DNA from: Streptomyces sp. NBC_01551
Lineage (GTDB): Bacteria > Actinomycetota > Actinomycetes > Streptomycetales > Streptomycetaceae
NCBI RefSeq assembly: GCF_026339935.1
Contig: NZ_JAPEPX010000001.1
Span: 6,165,501 to 6,229,500 of the forward strand
Length of the DNA stretch: 64,000 bases
Direction of reading: 5' to 3'
Part shown: piece by piece, positions 52,949-63,017 of the stretch
Layout of the letters: every line of letters starts with the position of its first letter
Position numbering within the stretch: the first letter of the stretch is position 1
The notes under the pieces: generated by a model
The model's database searches: none
Told to the model about the DNA's origin: nothing
What the model saw: the letters and a program-made list of their open reading frames with translations, nothing else
Translations under genes and position numbers: made by a program

Positions 52949-53509
52949 ATGCGCGCTGCCCACCTGCCCCGCACCCCCCGCACCGCCGCCCGGCTCGTCG
53001 CCCGCGCGGCCTTCGCCGCCACGGCGGCCGTCGCGCTCGCGCTCGGCGTGGCCGGTTCCGCCTCCGCCGCCACCTCCACCCGTACCGTCACCGACGGCGG
53101 AACCACCTACCGGCTCAGCCTCACCGCGCCCGCCACCGCCGCCGCGGCCGGGCAGAACGTCACCGTCACCGGCAGCGGCTACAACACCGGGCAGGGCGTC
53201 TACGTCGGCCTCTGCGCGGTCAGCGGCGCCCCGGGTGCGTCCAAGCCGACGCCCTGCCTGGGCGGTTCGGACCAGGCCGGCACCACCGGTGCCTCGCACT
53301 GGGTCTCCAATGTCCTGGGCGGCACCCTCCCCAACACCTCGCGGTTCGGCGCGGGCGGCACCTTCAGCGTCACCATCCACGTCAAGGCCGACCTCGGCAA
53401 CGGCCAGATATGCGGCGAGACGGTCGAATGCGCCGTCGTCACCCGCGCGGACCACTTCAACTCGGGCAACCGCAAGTACGACGTCCATGTCCCGGTGACC
53501 TTCAACTAG
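52949..53509 (+). CDS. Iron-regulated secreted protein (haem-uptake-associated beta-sandwich type)
   Basis: 186 aa. An Ala-rich signal peptide ends near ASAAT (about residue 38). The mature beta-sandwich domain includes GQNVTVTGSGYNTGQGVYVGL, a Cys in LCAVSG and another in PCLGGSDQ. A second Cys pair (QICGETVECAVVTRADHFN) gives two likely disulfides. The HVPVTF end and the TRADHF motif resemble domains I associate with HtaA-type haem-uptake proteins and the neocarzinostatin-like fold. The iron box upstream supports an iron or haem role. RBS GGAAAGGTG. Confidence 0.76.
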   Translation: MRAAHLPRTPRTAARLVARAAFAATAAVALALGVAGSASAATSTRTVTDGGTTYRLSLTAPATAAAAGQNVTVTGSGYNTGQGVYVGLCAVSGAPGASKPTPCLGGSDQAGTTGASHWVSNVLGGTLPNTSRFGAGGTFSVTIHVKADLGNGQICGETVECAVVTRADHFNSGNRKYDVHVPVTFN

Positions 53510-53516
53510 CTCTCGT

Positions 53517-53592
53517 CCGCCGCCTGTCGTCTCCGCCGCCTGTCGTCTCCGCTGCCCGCTGCCCGCTGCCCGCTGCCCGCCGCCGCCCGCCG
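53517..53592. repeat. Short tandem repeats between the two surface-protein genes
   Basis: Two copies of CGCCTGTCGTCTCCGC followed by four TGCCCGC heptamers and CGCC units. The run separates the iron-box gene from the anchored protein gene and does not code. Confidence 0.75.
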
Positions 53593-53618
53593 TAGCCGTT
53601 CGCCGTCGCGAGGAAGCC

Positions 53619-55100
53619 ATGAAACCCCACGCCCCGCGCGCCACCGGAGCGCTCGTGTTCACCACCGCCACCACGGCCGCGTTGATCGTGACCGTCGCGG
53701 CCGGCGGCGCCGGAGCGGAACCAACGGCGCCGTCACCGCCCGCCGCGCCCGACGGCGTCACCTACCGGGAGACGGGCCGGTTCACGACCGCCGGCAAACC
53801 CCGTGACCTGCTGCTGCACCCGGAGTCGAAGAACCTGTACGTCGGTTCGGACGACCTGGCCGACACCGCCGACGTCAACGAGAGCGGCCTGTACGTCCTG
53901 AACCCCGCCGACGGCGCCGTACGCGGCACCGTCACCCGGATCCCGGGCCCGACGGGCACGCTCGGCCGCCGCGCCGTCACGCGGATCGCCGCCCCGCTCC
54001 CGGGCGACGGCGTCGTGTTCGGCTACCCGCTGCGCGGCATCGGCACGGCCAAGACCGGCGACGAGACGGCGGCCGGAGCCTGGGTGGCGGGCGCGACGGT
54101 CACCGACCTCGGCCCGGGCACCGGCCCCGCCACCGTGCTGGTGGCGCAGGGGCCGGTGCTGGCGGAGGTGGACCTCGCGACGGCGGCCGTGCGGCGCTCG
54201 CTCACCCTCGAAGGCGGCGACTCCTTCGCGGTGGACGCCGCGCGCAAGACGGTGTGGTTCACCGACTTCGGCAACCGCCGCCTGTACAAGGTCGATTCGG
54301 AGCGGCTGGCGGTCGTGGCGACCGTGGAACTCCCGGCCGGCGAGGGCTTCGGCTGGTTCACCGAAGTGGATCCGCAGACCGGCAACGTGTGGGTGGGCCT
54401 GGACGACTCGGTCGTCGTGTACGCCGCCACCGGCGCCCGGCTGGGGGCGCTGACCGGCAAGGACCAGCCGCGCGCGGCGCGGTTCGACGCCGCGACCGGG
54501 CAGGCGTTCGTCGTCTGGCAGGACGCCGGGGACCCTTCGCTGCCCGGGAGTGACAACGACGGCGCGCTGACCGTGTACCGGGCCGCCGATCTGACGGAGG
54601 TCGTACGTTCCGTCGTACTGCCGGGGAATCAGAGCCAGTTGGGGGCGGCGAGCCTGGCGGTGCAGCCCGGGGGAGAGGTGGTTCTGGTGGGCAGCCCCGC
54701 GCAGGGGGCGATCACCCGCCTGGAGCGGACCGTACCGCCGAAGCCCTCCCCCGATCCCTCGTCGGATCCGTCGGGCCCCTCACCGGGCCCGTCCGCGAGC
54801 GCGTCAGGTCCCGGACCGGTGACACCCTCCGCCGCCCCACCCCTTCCTACGACGACCAGCCTGGCGGCGCCGCCCGCCGCGGCCGTCGGCGGCACGGGCG
54901 GGGAACCTCCGCACGCCGCGCCGGGTCCGGGTGCCGGGCCGGGACCGGGGCCGGGGTCGGCTCCCGCCCCGCACGGAGCCCTCGCCTCCACGGGTACCAC
55001 GGTGTTGTCCGGCGCCGGGGTCGCCGTCGCGCTGACCGCGGCAGGGTGGGGTCTGATCAGGCTCCGGGCAGGCCGCTTCGGTCGCATTGGCCCTGGATGA
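53619..55100 (+). CDS. Wall-anchored beta-propeller protein with LASTG sorting signal
   Basis: 493 aa. A signal peptide (about 1-33) is followed by a YncE/NHL-like propeller of about 320 residues (KPRDLLLHPESKNLYVG, VDAARKTVWFTDFGNRRLYK, VDPQTGNVWVGLDD). A Pro/Ser/Gly-rich stalk then leads to a sorting signal: LASTG at 455-459, a hydrophobic helix and RLRAGR. LAXTG is the recognition form of class E sortases. It follows the iron-box gene after a repeat spacer and is probably in the same transcript, so it may be an anchored iron or haem scavenger partner (inference). GAGGAAG is the ribosome-binding site. Confidence 0.84.
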   Translation: MKPHAPRATGALVFTTATTAALIVTVAAGGAGAEPTAPSPPAAPDGVTYRETGRFTTAGKPRDLLLHPESKNLYVGSDDLADTADVNESGLYVLNPADGAVRGTVTRIPGPTGTLGRRAVTRIAAPLPGDGVVFGYPLRGIGTAKTGDETAAGAWVAGATVTDLGPGTGPATVLVAQGPVLAEVDLATAAVRRSLTLEGGDSFAVDAARKTVWFTDFGNRRLYKVDSERLAVVATVELPAGEGFGWFTEVDPQTGNVWVGLDDSVVVYAATGARLGALTGKDQPRAARFDAATGQAFVVWQDAGDPSLPGSDNDGALTVYRAADLTEVVRSVVLPGNQSQLGAASLAVQPGGEVVLVGSPAQGAITRLERTVPPKPSPDPSSDPSGPSPGPSASASGPGPVTPSAAPPLPTTTSLAAPPAAAVGGTGGEPPHAAPGPGAGPGPGPGSAPAPHGALASTGTTVLSGAGVAVALTAAGWGLIRLRAGRFGRIGPG

Positions 55101-55154
55101 GCCGTGGCCGGCGCGGTTGACTGGCGGGCCCGACCACCCGAGGAGTGCCCGCCC

Positions 55155-55916
55155 GTGCCCGTCATCGCCCACCTCAGTGACATCCACCTCGACGGCGCGG
55201 GCCGCGCCGCGGACCGTACCCGCACCGTCATGGAGTACCTGGACGGGCTCCCGTACGACCTGGACGCGGTGCTGGTGAGCGGTGACATCGCCGACCACGG
55301 GAGCCCCGCCGAGTACGAGGAGGCCGCGAAGCTGCTGCGCTCCCGGCACCCGCTGGTCGTATGCCCCGGCAACCACGACGTCCGCGAGGCGTTCCGGCGG
55401 GGGCTGCTGGGGGAGGAGGACCCGTCCGGGGCGCCGGTTGACCAGGTGCTGCGCGGGGACGGGTTCGTGCTCGCCGTGTGCGATTCCTCCGTACCGGGTG
55501 AGGACCGGGGCTTCCTGGAGGAGTCCACGCTGGCCTGGCTGGACGACGTACTGGCCGGCACGCCGCGGGAGACACCGGTCCTGGTCGCCTTCCACCATCC
55601 GCCGGCGCCGCTGCACACCCCGTACGTCGACGGCATCCGGCAGTTCGGCGAGGATCGGCTGGCGGCGCTGGCCGGGCGGCACCCGCACCTGGCGGCGTTC
55701 CTGTGCGGGCACGCCCACACCGCCGCCGCGACCACCTTCGCCGGGCGCCCGCTGCTCGTGGCGCCGGGCGTGGTGTCCACGCTGCGGCTGCCGTGGGAGG
55801 CCCCGAGCGGCGATCCGCACGTCCACCTCGACGAGCCGCCGGCGGTCGCGTTCCATGTGCTGGCTGACGAAGGGCGGCTGACGACCCACTACCGGGTGGT
55901 CGTGGCCCGCCGGTAG
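55155..55916 (+). CDS. Metallophosphoesterase (CpdA/Icc-like)
   Basis: 253 aa calcineurin-like enzyme with the full metal-ligand set: HLSDIHLDG, VSGDIADHG, PGNHDVREAF, FHHPPAP and GHAHTAAA. The family includes 3',5'-cAMP phosphodiesterases; the true substrate is not certain. GTG at 55155 is chosen since it opens PVIAHLSDIH and AGGAG lies about 10 nt before it. Its last 28 nt overlap the convergent DUF2087 gene. Confidence 0.87.
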   Translation: MPVIAHLSDIHLDGAGRAADRTRTVMEYLDGLPYDLDAVLVSGDIADHGSPAEYEEAAKLLRSRHPLVVCPGNHDVREAFRRGLLGEEDPSGAPVDQVLRGDGFVLAVCDSSVPGEDRGFLEESTLAWLDDVLAGTPRETPVLVAFHHPPAPLHTPYVDGIRQFGEDRLAALAGRHPHLAAFLCGHAHTAAATTFAGRPLLVAPGVVSTLRLPWEAPSGDPHVHLDEPPAVAFHVLADEGRLTTHYRVVVARR

Positions 55917-56194
55917 CTGCCGCCGTCCCGGGTCCGGGTGAGGAGGCCCGAGGTGATCAGGTACCGGCGCAGCGCCGCGCTGTCCTCGTGCACGGTGCGC
56001 AGGGCGTCGTTCACCTCGGGCTCGGTGTAGGCGCGGTCCTGTGCGAAGAGGGTCTCGGCGAGGTGGACGAGCAACTGCTCGCGGCGGGCGGCCTTGCGGG
56101 GGATGGCGACGAGGCGCCCGCCGGAGAAGAGGTCGTCGACCCCTCGTTGGCCGGTACGGGGCGTGGCCTGCGGTGCAACGGTGCTGTGTGACAT
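55889..56194 (-). CDS. DUF2087-domain protein
   Basis: 101 aa. The DUF2087 core is GGRLVAIPRKAARREQLLVH, then YTEPEVNDALRTVHEDSAALRRYLITSGLL, a winged-helix-like segment often found at the end of transcriptional regulators. Here it stands almost alone. Cytoplasmic, possibly nucleic-acid-binding. Overlaps the metallophosphoesterase gene tail to tail. Confidence 0.8.
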   Translation of the reverse strand: MSHSTVAPQATPRTGQRGVDDLFSGGRLVAIPRKAARREQLLVHLAETLFAQDRAYTEPEVNDALRTVHEDSAALRRYLITSGLLTRTRDGGSYRRATTTR

Positions 56195-56269
56195 GCCCCG
56201 GAGCCTTGCCCAACCTCCTCCGCCGGGGCAACGCATTTTCCCCGGCGGCGGGGCGGGCGCGGCGGCGCC

Positions 56270-58049
<1,780 letters not shown>

Positions 58050-58107
58050 GAGATCGTCCCTTATATCGGCTGTGCACCGTTGTTACCGACGAGTTGAATG
58101 TAAGAGT

Positions 58108-58125
58108 GCCAATGGTGGTTGGCAA
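58108..58125. promoter_or_regulatory. 6-bp dyad TGCCAA-N6-TTGGCA
   Basis: Perfect inverted repeat in the 139-bp gap between the MerR stop and the DUF6230 start, about 60 nt before that start. Candidate operator; the upstream MerR protein could bind it. Confidence 0.5.
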
Positions 58126-58188
58126 GGTTGTGCGAGCGCTGCTTTTCGGCCGACTCCTACTCGCCGGTCACCGCCGGGTCGTCGCCCT

Positions 58189-58947
58189 TTACCGCTTCCC
58201 GCGCAGCAGTTCGGCGACCTCCGCCTCCACCCGCCGCCCCATCGCCCGCGCGAATTCGGCGGCCACGACCTCGCCCGACATCGGCCGCAGCGCCGCCACC
58301 GCCGCCGAGATGTGATCCAGCTGGGTGGCCGAAAGTCCCTCCAGCCCCTCCGGGCCGATCACATGCCGCCGGAACAGTCCGACGAACCGGTCCGCGAGCG
58401 CGGCCGCCTGCGCCTGTACGAAGTCCCCCGCGTCCAGGATCTCCGCGAGCGGCACCCCCTGACGCACCAACGTCAGCGTCGCCTCCAGCAGCCGGCGGCT
58501 CCGGTGCGTCACCCGGTCCCCGTCGATCCGTACGTAACCCAGCTCGGCCGCGCGTCGGGTGTCCTCGGCCGTCGCCCCCGGGCCGAACAGCTCCCGCAGC
58601 TCGGCCCGGGTCATGGTGACCGGCTCCTCGTGCTCCCAGTCGCGTGTCATCTCCCGCTCCAGGCCCAGGAGTTGGGACAGGCCGCCGCCCTCCTCCCAGG
58701 CGTGCAGCAGCTCCGCGATGCCGTTGACGGTGTAGCCCCGCCCCAGCAGCTCGCTGATCAGCCGCAACCGGGCCAGGTGGTCGTCGGAGTACCAGGCGAT
58801 CCGGCCCTCGCGGCGCGGCGGAGGCAGCAGCCCGCGCTCCTGGTAGTAGCGCAGGTTGCGCGCCTTGACGCCCGCCGCCCGCGCCACGTCCTCCCGGCGG
58901 TAGCGCCCGGAGCCGCTGCCCGCGTCCTGTTCCCCCTGGCTGCCCAC
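58189..58947 (-). CDS. MerR-family regulator
   Basis: 252 aa. The N-terminal helix-turn-helix with wing is typical: RYRREDVARAAGVKARNLRY, YQERGLLPPPRREGRIAWYS, DDHLARLRLISELLGRGY. The C-terminal half is a long helical effector region without the Cys residues of metal-sensing MerR proteins. It precedes the DUF6230 operon on the same strand. TACACT 7 nt before the GTG marks a leaderless transcript. Confidence 0.88.
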   Translation of the reverse strand: MGSQGEQDAGSGSGRYRREDVARAAGVKARNLRYYQERGLLPPPRREGRIAWYSDDHLARLRLISELLGRGYTVNGIAELLHAWEEGGGLSQLLGLEREMTRDWEHEEPVTMTRAELRELFGPGATAEDTRRAAELGYVRIDGDRVTHRSRRLLEATLTLVRQGVPLAEILDAGDFVQAQAAALADRFVGLFRRHVIGPEGLEGLSATQLDHISAAVAALRPMSGEVVAAEFARAMGRRVEAEVAELLRGKR

Positions 58948-58954
58948 GCGGCCG

Positions 58955-58960
58955 AGTGTA
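58955..58960 (-). promoter_or_regulatory. -10 box (TACACT) of leaderless MerR gene
   Basis: On the minus strand TACACT is followed by 7 nt and the GTG at 58947. Confidence 0.45.
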
Positions 58961-58975
58961 GGACGTACCGGCAGG

Positions 58976-60181
58976 TCACATGGCCCGCTGGCGCTGCTCC
59001 CGCTTGACGGCCCGCAGAACCACGAACTTCGGCTCGCTCGCGACGACTTCGCAGTTCCCGAAGAGCCGCTTCAGATGGGTGTGGTAGCCCATGTGACGGT
59101 TGGCCACGACCCACAGCTCGCCGCTCTGCCGCAGCACCTTGCGCGACTGGGCGAACATCCGCAGCGCGGTCGCGTCCGTCGTCGCCTGGTGCGAGTGGAA
59201 CGGCGGGTTGTTCAGGATCAGGTCCACCGAGCCCGGGTCCAGCATCGCCACCCCGTCACCGACGAGGAAGTCGGCGCGCTCCCGCTCGTGCGTGACGTTG
59301 GCGCGGAACGTGGCCTTCGCCGAGGCGACCGCCTGGTACGACTCGTCCGTGAACACCACCTCGGCGTCCGGGTCGGCGACCGCGACCGCCGTGCCGACGA
59401 TGCCGTTGCCGCAGCCCAGGTCCACGACCCGGGCGCCGGCCGTGTTGGTCGGGATGTTCTGGAGGAAGAAGCGGGTGCCGACGTCGAGCCGGTCCGCGCA
59501 GAAGATCCCCGCGTGGTTGACGACGGTCAGGCCCGCGCCCGAGCCCGCGTCCTCGTCGGCGGTGTACGTCACCGGCCAGGGATCCGCTGCCGGCGGGCGG
59601 GCGGCGGCGGGGGCGCCGGGCGTGCAGAAGATCAGCCGCGCCTTCTTCTCGGCGAGCGAGGTCCGCGTCGGGCCCAGGATCCGCTCGAACAGGCGCAGCG
59701 TGGAGGTGTGGATCTCCTTGACCATGCCGGTGCCGACCACGACCGTGCCGGCGTGGACGCGCGGGGCCAGCCGGTACAGCTGGTCCTCCAGCAGCGCCAG
59801 GCTCTTCGGCACCCGCACCAGGAGCACGTCGATCCGCTCCGGCGGGGCGTCCTGCGTGGTCAGCAGCGTCACCGTGCGCTTCGCGGTGCCGATCCCGTTG
59901 CGGTCCAGGTTCGCCGCGGTGGCGGACCGGGTCAGCGAGGAGTCGGTGATCTGCGTCGGGTGGTAGGCGGCCAGCGCCGTCGTCAGCGCCCCCCACCGGT
60001 CCCCGAGCACGGTGATCTGCCCGGCGCCGGCCAGGTCGACCGGGCCGCGGTCCCCCGTACCGGATTCGAGGTGGCGCAGGAGGTACTCGTCGGCGGCGTC
60101 CCAGGCGCGGAGCCGGTCGCGCGGGTCCTCGGGGAAGCGGGTGAGCTCGTAGGAGCCGAAAGGCGTGGTCAGACGGTTCAT
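58976..60181 (-). CDS. RlmG/RsmC-type rRNA (guanine-N2) methyltransferase-like protein
   Basis: 401 aa. The N-terminal half is a degenerate methyltransferase-like domain, and the C-terminal half is the active one. SAM motif I is VVDLGCGNGIVGTAVAVADP and the catalytic motif is DLILNNPPFHSHQAT (N-P-P-F). This two-domain architecture is that of 23S rRNA m2G1835 (RlmG) and 16S m2G1207 (RsmC) enzymes; which guanine is modified is not resolvable here. Cytoplasmic. Confidence 0.85.
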   Translation of the reverse strand: MNRLTTPFGSYELTRFPEDPRDRLRAWDAADEYLLRHLESGTGDRGPVDLAGAGQITVLGDRWGALTTALAAYHPTQITDSSLTRSATAANLDRNGIGTAKRTVTLLTTQDAPPERIDVLLVRVPKSLALLEDQLYRLAPRVHAGTVVVGTGMVKEIHTSTLRLFERILGPTRTSLAEKKARLIFCTPGAPAAARPPAADPWPVTYTADEDAGSGAGLTVVNHAGIFCADRLDVGTRFFLQNIPTNTAGARVVDLGCGNGIVGTAVAVADPDAEVVFTDESYQAVASAKATFRANVTHERERADFLVGDGVAMLDPGSVDLILNNPPFHSHQATTDATALRMFAQSRKVLRQSGELWVVANRHMGYHTHLKRLFGNCEVVASEPKFVVLRAVKREQRQRAM

Positions 60182-60255
60182 CGTGCCCCCAGGCTAACCG
60201 AGTGCGGAGCCCGGCCACGCATGAACGGGGCCGGGCGCCCCCGGTCGGCCGCCAC

Positions 60256-60609
60256 TCAGTCCTCGGGGAACTCCCCGGCCATGGCGGCGGCGATCCGCAG
60301 GTACCGGGCGGCCTCGGCGGCCCGGCCCTGGCGCTCCAGGGTGCGGCCCAGCATCAGCTGCGCGTAGTCCTCCACCGGCCAGCGCTCCAGGATGCCGCGC
60401 AGCTCCTGCTCGGCGCGGGAGAGCTGGGCGGAGTGGTAGTAGGCGCGGGCCAGCAGGAGCCGCGGCGCGAGCTGCTCGGGGACCTCGCCGGCCAGCGAGT
60501 CCAGGACGCGGGCGGCGGCCGTGTACTCCTTCGCCTCGAAGAAGAGCCGGCCCCGCTCCCAGCGCTCGGCCGCGGTCCCGTGCTCGTAGTACGCCGTCGG
60601 CGTGTTCAT
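60256..60609 (-). CDS. Small tetratricopeptide-repeat protein
   Basis: 117 aa. TPR-like helix pairs: AAERWERGRLFFEAKEYTAA, APRLLLARAYYHSAQLSRAE and YAQLMLGRTLERQGRAAEAA. It probably acts as a protein-interaction module. GGAAGGGA 5 nt upstream supports the ATG at 60609. It lies between the rRNA methyltransferase-like gene and a divergent pirin gene. Confidence 0.85.
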   Translation of the reverse strand: MNTPTAYYEHGTAAERWERGRLFFEAKEYTAAARVLDSLAGEVPEQLAPRLLLARAYYHSAQLSRAEQELRGILERWPVEDYAQLMLGRTLERQGRAAEAARYLRIAAAMAGEFPED

Positions 60610-60672
60610 GGCGTCCCTTCCGCCGTTCGGGTGCTGTGTGCCCTGCCTCCAACACGGCCGCGTGCCCCGACA

Positions 60673-60682
60673 TTCCGCGGAA
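60673..60682. promoter_or_regulatory. Palindrome TTCCGCGGAA near the pirin promoter
   Basis: Perfect 10-bp palindrome centred about 27 nt upstream of the TAAGTT box, i.e. over the expected -35 region of the pirin gene. Confidence 0.4.
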
Positions 60683-60701
60683 CGGATCCGCTCCCCGGTA
60701 C

Positions 60702-60707
60702 TAAGTT
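60702..60707 (+). promoter_or_regulatory. -10 box (TAAGTT) of leaderless pirin gene
   Basis: TAAGTT is followed by 7 nt and the ATG at 60715; no ribosome-binding site. Confidence 0.45.
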
Positions 60708-60714
60708 GTGCGGT

Positions 60715-61680
60715 ATGAGCAATCTCGAACGCCAGCCCGCGCTCTCCACCTGCGGCGGCCGCGGCTTCGTCGTGGCCGAACCCGTACGCGAGCTCCTCAG
60801 CCCGCGCACGGTCAAGCTCGGTGAGTCCACCGAGGTCCGCCGACTCCTGCCGAACCTGGGCCGCCGCATGGTGGGCGCCTGGTGCTTCGTGGACCACTAC
60901 GGCCCCGACGACATCGCCGACGAGCCCGGCATGCAGGTCGCGCCCCACCCGCACGCGGGGCTCCAGACCGTGAGCTGGCTCCATGAGGGCGAGATCCTGC
61001 ACCGCGACAGCGTGGGCAGCCTGGCGACGGTCCGCCCGCGCGAGCTGGGCCTGATGACCTCCGGCCGCGGCATCAGCCACTCGGAGGAGAGCCCGCGCCC
61101 GCACGCCCGCTTCCTGCACGGCGCGCAGCTGTGGGTGGCCCTGCCCGACGCCCACCGCCACGTCGAGCCCCACTTCCAGCACCACGCGGACCTTCCATCG
61201 GTGACGGCCCCGGGCCTGAGCGCGACGGTCATCCTGGGCACCCTCGACAAGGCGACCTCACCCGGCACGGCGTACAGCCCCATCGTCGGCGCGGACCTGG
61301 CCCTCACGGCGGGCACGCAAACCCGGCTCCCGCTCGACCCGGACTTCGAGTACGCGGTCCTGTCCATGTCGGGCGAGGCCCACGTCGACGACGTCCCGGT
61401 CCTCCCGGGCTCGATGCTCTACCTGGGCTGCGGCCGCACCGAACTCCCCCTCCGCGCAACCTCGGACGCGGGCCTGATGCTCCTGGGCGGGGAGCCGTTC
61501 GAGGAGGAGATCGTGATGTTCTGGAACTGGATCGGCCGGAGCAACGAGGAGATCGTACAAGCCCGCAAGGACTGGATGGAAGGCACCCGCTTCGGCGAGG
61601 TGAAGGGCTACGACGGCCCCCCGATCCCTGCGCCGCAGCTCCCGCCGGGTCCGCTGAAGGCACGCGGACGGGTGCGCTGA
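60715..61680 (+). CDS. Pirin-family protein
   Basis: 321 aa double cupin. N-terminal cupin motif: MVGAWCFVDHYGP and PHPHAGLQTVSWLHEGEILH with the metal His residues. ELGLMTSGRGISHSEESP continues the fold, with a C-terminal cupin near FEYAVLSMSGEAHVDD. Pirins are iron-binding proteins, some acting as quercetinases or redox-responsive partners of other proteins. Divergent from the TPR gene. Confidence 0.9.
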   Translation: MSNLERQPALSTCGGRGFVVAEPVRELLSPRTVKLGESTEVRRLLPNLGRRMVGAWCFVDHYGPDDIADEPGMQVAPHPHAGLQTVSWLHEGEILHRDSVGSLATVRPRELGLMTSGRGISHSEESPRPHARFLHGAQLWVALPDAHRHVEPHFQHHADLPSVTAPGLSATVILGTLDKATSPGTAYSPIVGADLALTAGTQTRLPLDPDFEYAVLSMSGEAHVDDVPVLPGSMLYLGCGRTELPLRATSDAGLMLLGGEPFEEEIVMFWNWIGRSNEEIVQARKDWMEGTRFGEVKGYDGPPIPAPQLPPGPLKARGRVR

Positions 61681-62355
61681 GCTGCGGTTTTCTGACACAG
61701 GTCACCCAGTCGAGATCAGGCGAGGAGAGGTCGTACCGCGTGCGGCAATCGTTCCGGCGGGGCGGGCTACGAAGGGCTCCGGCAAGGCCTCTCCGGGCCC
61801 TCGACGTTTCCCAGGTGTGACCAGCTGGGGTCAGCTTTGCCAGGACCAATGCTGACCCAATGCTGACTTTGGTGACGGTTCGTCAGGTTGGTCGGTGTCC
61901 TGCGGCGGTCGAGCGGTCACGGGGGTAGGCGGTACCCAGATTCATGCCGCTGTCTGTGTCGATCGGCGGCTGTTGCCACGCCTAGCTCATGTGGACGCCG
62001 GCCTCGGAGCGCGCGGCGGTAACCAGAGCGGCGTACGGTTCGGCGACCGCCGAGGCTTCGATCTGGAGCCGGGCGTGGTGGAAGGCCATGCGGGCGAGAA
62101 GGGAGCTGGCGCCGTCGGTCTGGCTGTGGGCCGGCACAGGACCTTCCTGGCCCCGCCTCGACCCGGCGGTCGACCATGAAGTGCCGCCGGCCGGAAGGGC
62201 GGGCCCTTCTACAACGGGTCGCTCTTCCGCGGACGTTCGCGAGGTGAGCCTGGCCGCGGTCGGCGACAACCGACCGCAGCGAGTGCATCGAGGTGGCGGT
62301 TGAGGTCCTGACCGCTGGTGGACCGCGACCCCTCGCACGGTCTGCAAGTTCGAAA
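61681..62355. other. Gene-poor stretch with a probable decayed gene
   Basis: About 675 bp between the pirin and secreted-protein genes without a credible complete gene. Near 61847-61870 the decamer CAATGCTGAC occurs twice in tandem. Overall base composition is more mixed than in neighbours. The minus-strand stretch 61982-62347 looks like a gene remnant and is listed separately. No tRNA or integrase is seen. Confidence 0.55.
61982..62347 (-). pseudogene. Possible 3' remnant of a coding sequence
   Basis: The last 40 codons of this minus-strand reading (ending LLARMAFHHARLQIEASAVA, then EPYAALVTAARSEAGVHMS) have nearly all G/C third bases and a natural amino-acid mix. The upstream part becomes Arg/Pro-rich and lacks a good start. 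This fits a truncated or frameshifted gene whose 5' part is gone. The parent family is not recognised. Confidence 0.3.
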
Positions 62356-62383
62356 AAGCCCCCGCCGGATTCTGCGGGGGCTT
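62356..62383 (-). terminator. Intrinsic terminator of the small secreted-protein gene
   Basis: AAGCCCCCGC and GCGGGGGCTT are perfect 10-bp arms around an 8-nt loop. On the minus strand the stem is followed by a run of T, 23 nt after the stop codon at 62406. Confidence 0.85.
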
Positions 62384-62405
62384 CTTCGTACTCGGGGCGA
62401 GATGC

Positions 62406-62822
62406 TCAGGAGGGACCGCCAGCGCCGCCGATCCCGCTGAGGCCGCCGGTCAAGGAGCCGAGGGGGGAGCCCTTGTCACCGCCGCCGGTGAGGGCCGAGA
62501 GGGGGCCGGCGCTGCCGAGGGGTGAGCCGGCCTCGCCCGAGGCATCGTGGCCGGGGGTGGCTGCGCCGCTGATGGGCGCCCCCTTGAGGAGCCCGTTCAG
62601 CAGACTGGTGAGCTGGTCGAGGTTGCCCAGGCTGCTGGTCAGGCCGCCGGCGCCACCTTCGTGAGCGACAGTCGAGTTCAGGGGGTCCTTTGCAGTGTTC
62701 GCCAGACTGTTGAGGGGCAGCGAGTCCACGCCCGGCACGGCGCTTCCTCCATCGGCGTGAGCGGGAGCTGCGAGGGAAGCGCCGGCGAGAGCCAGCATCC
62801 CCGTAACGATGATCTTCTTCAT
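62406..62822 (-). CDS. Small secreted protein, Gly/Ser/Leu-rich
   Basis: 138 aa. Signal peptide KKIIVTGMLALAGASLAAPAHA is cleaved near residue 23. The mature part is a low-complexity chain of Leu, Gly and Ser blocks (SLGNLDQLTSLLNGLLKGAP, GSPLGSLTGGLSG) lacking Cys. Such small exported proteins are common in Streptomyces surface layers, but this is not a chaplin or rodlin by sequence. A clear terminator follows the stop. Function unknown. Confidence 0.78.
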   Translation of the reverse strand: MKKIIVTGMLALAGASLAAPAHADGGSAVPGVDSLPLNSLANTAKDPLNSTVAHEGGAGGLTSSLGNLDQLTSLLNGLLKGAPISGAATPGHDASGEAGSPLGSAGPLSALTGGGDKGSPLGSLTGGLSGIGGAGGPS

Positions 62823-63017
62823 GCCGGGTCAACGAGCACGGGCTTCAACGGCAACGCTGATGGTCAAATCCGCCCTGACTCGGCCTCGACGGCCTCCTCG
62901 GCGGGGTCTCCGGCTCACAGGGCTCACCACCCACCCTCGAACAGCGATGGTCTGGGGCGCTGTCGGAAGTTGTGCCAGAACCAATCGCGTATCGCCCGGG
63001 CGCACCTGCTGTCCTTT

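Noticed and set aside
53517..53592. CRISPR or attachment-site repeat
   Set aside because: Short GC tandem repeats without regular spacers or an adjacent integrase.
62340..62385. tRNA-like GTTCGAA segment
   Set aside because: GTTCGAA is followed directly by a terminator stem and no cloverleaf arms or CCA-compatible acceptor stem can be formed upstream.
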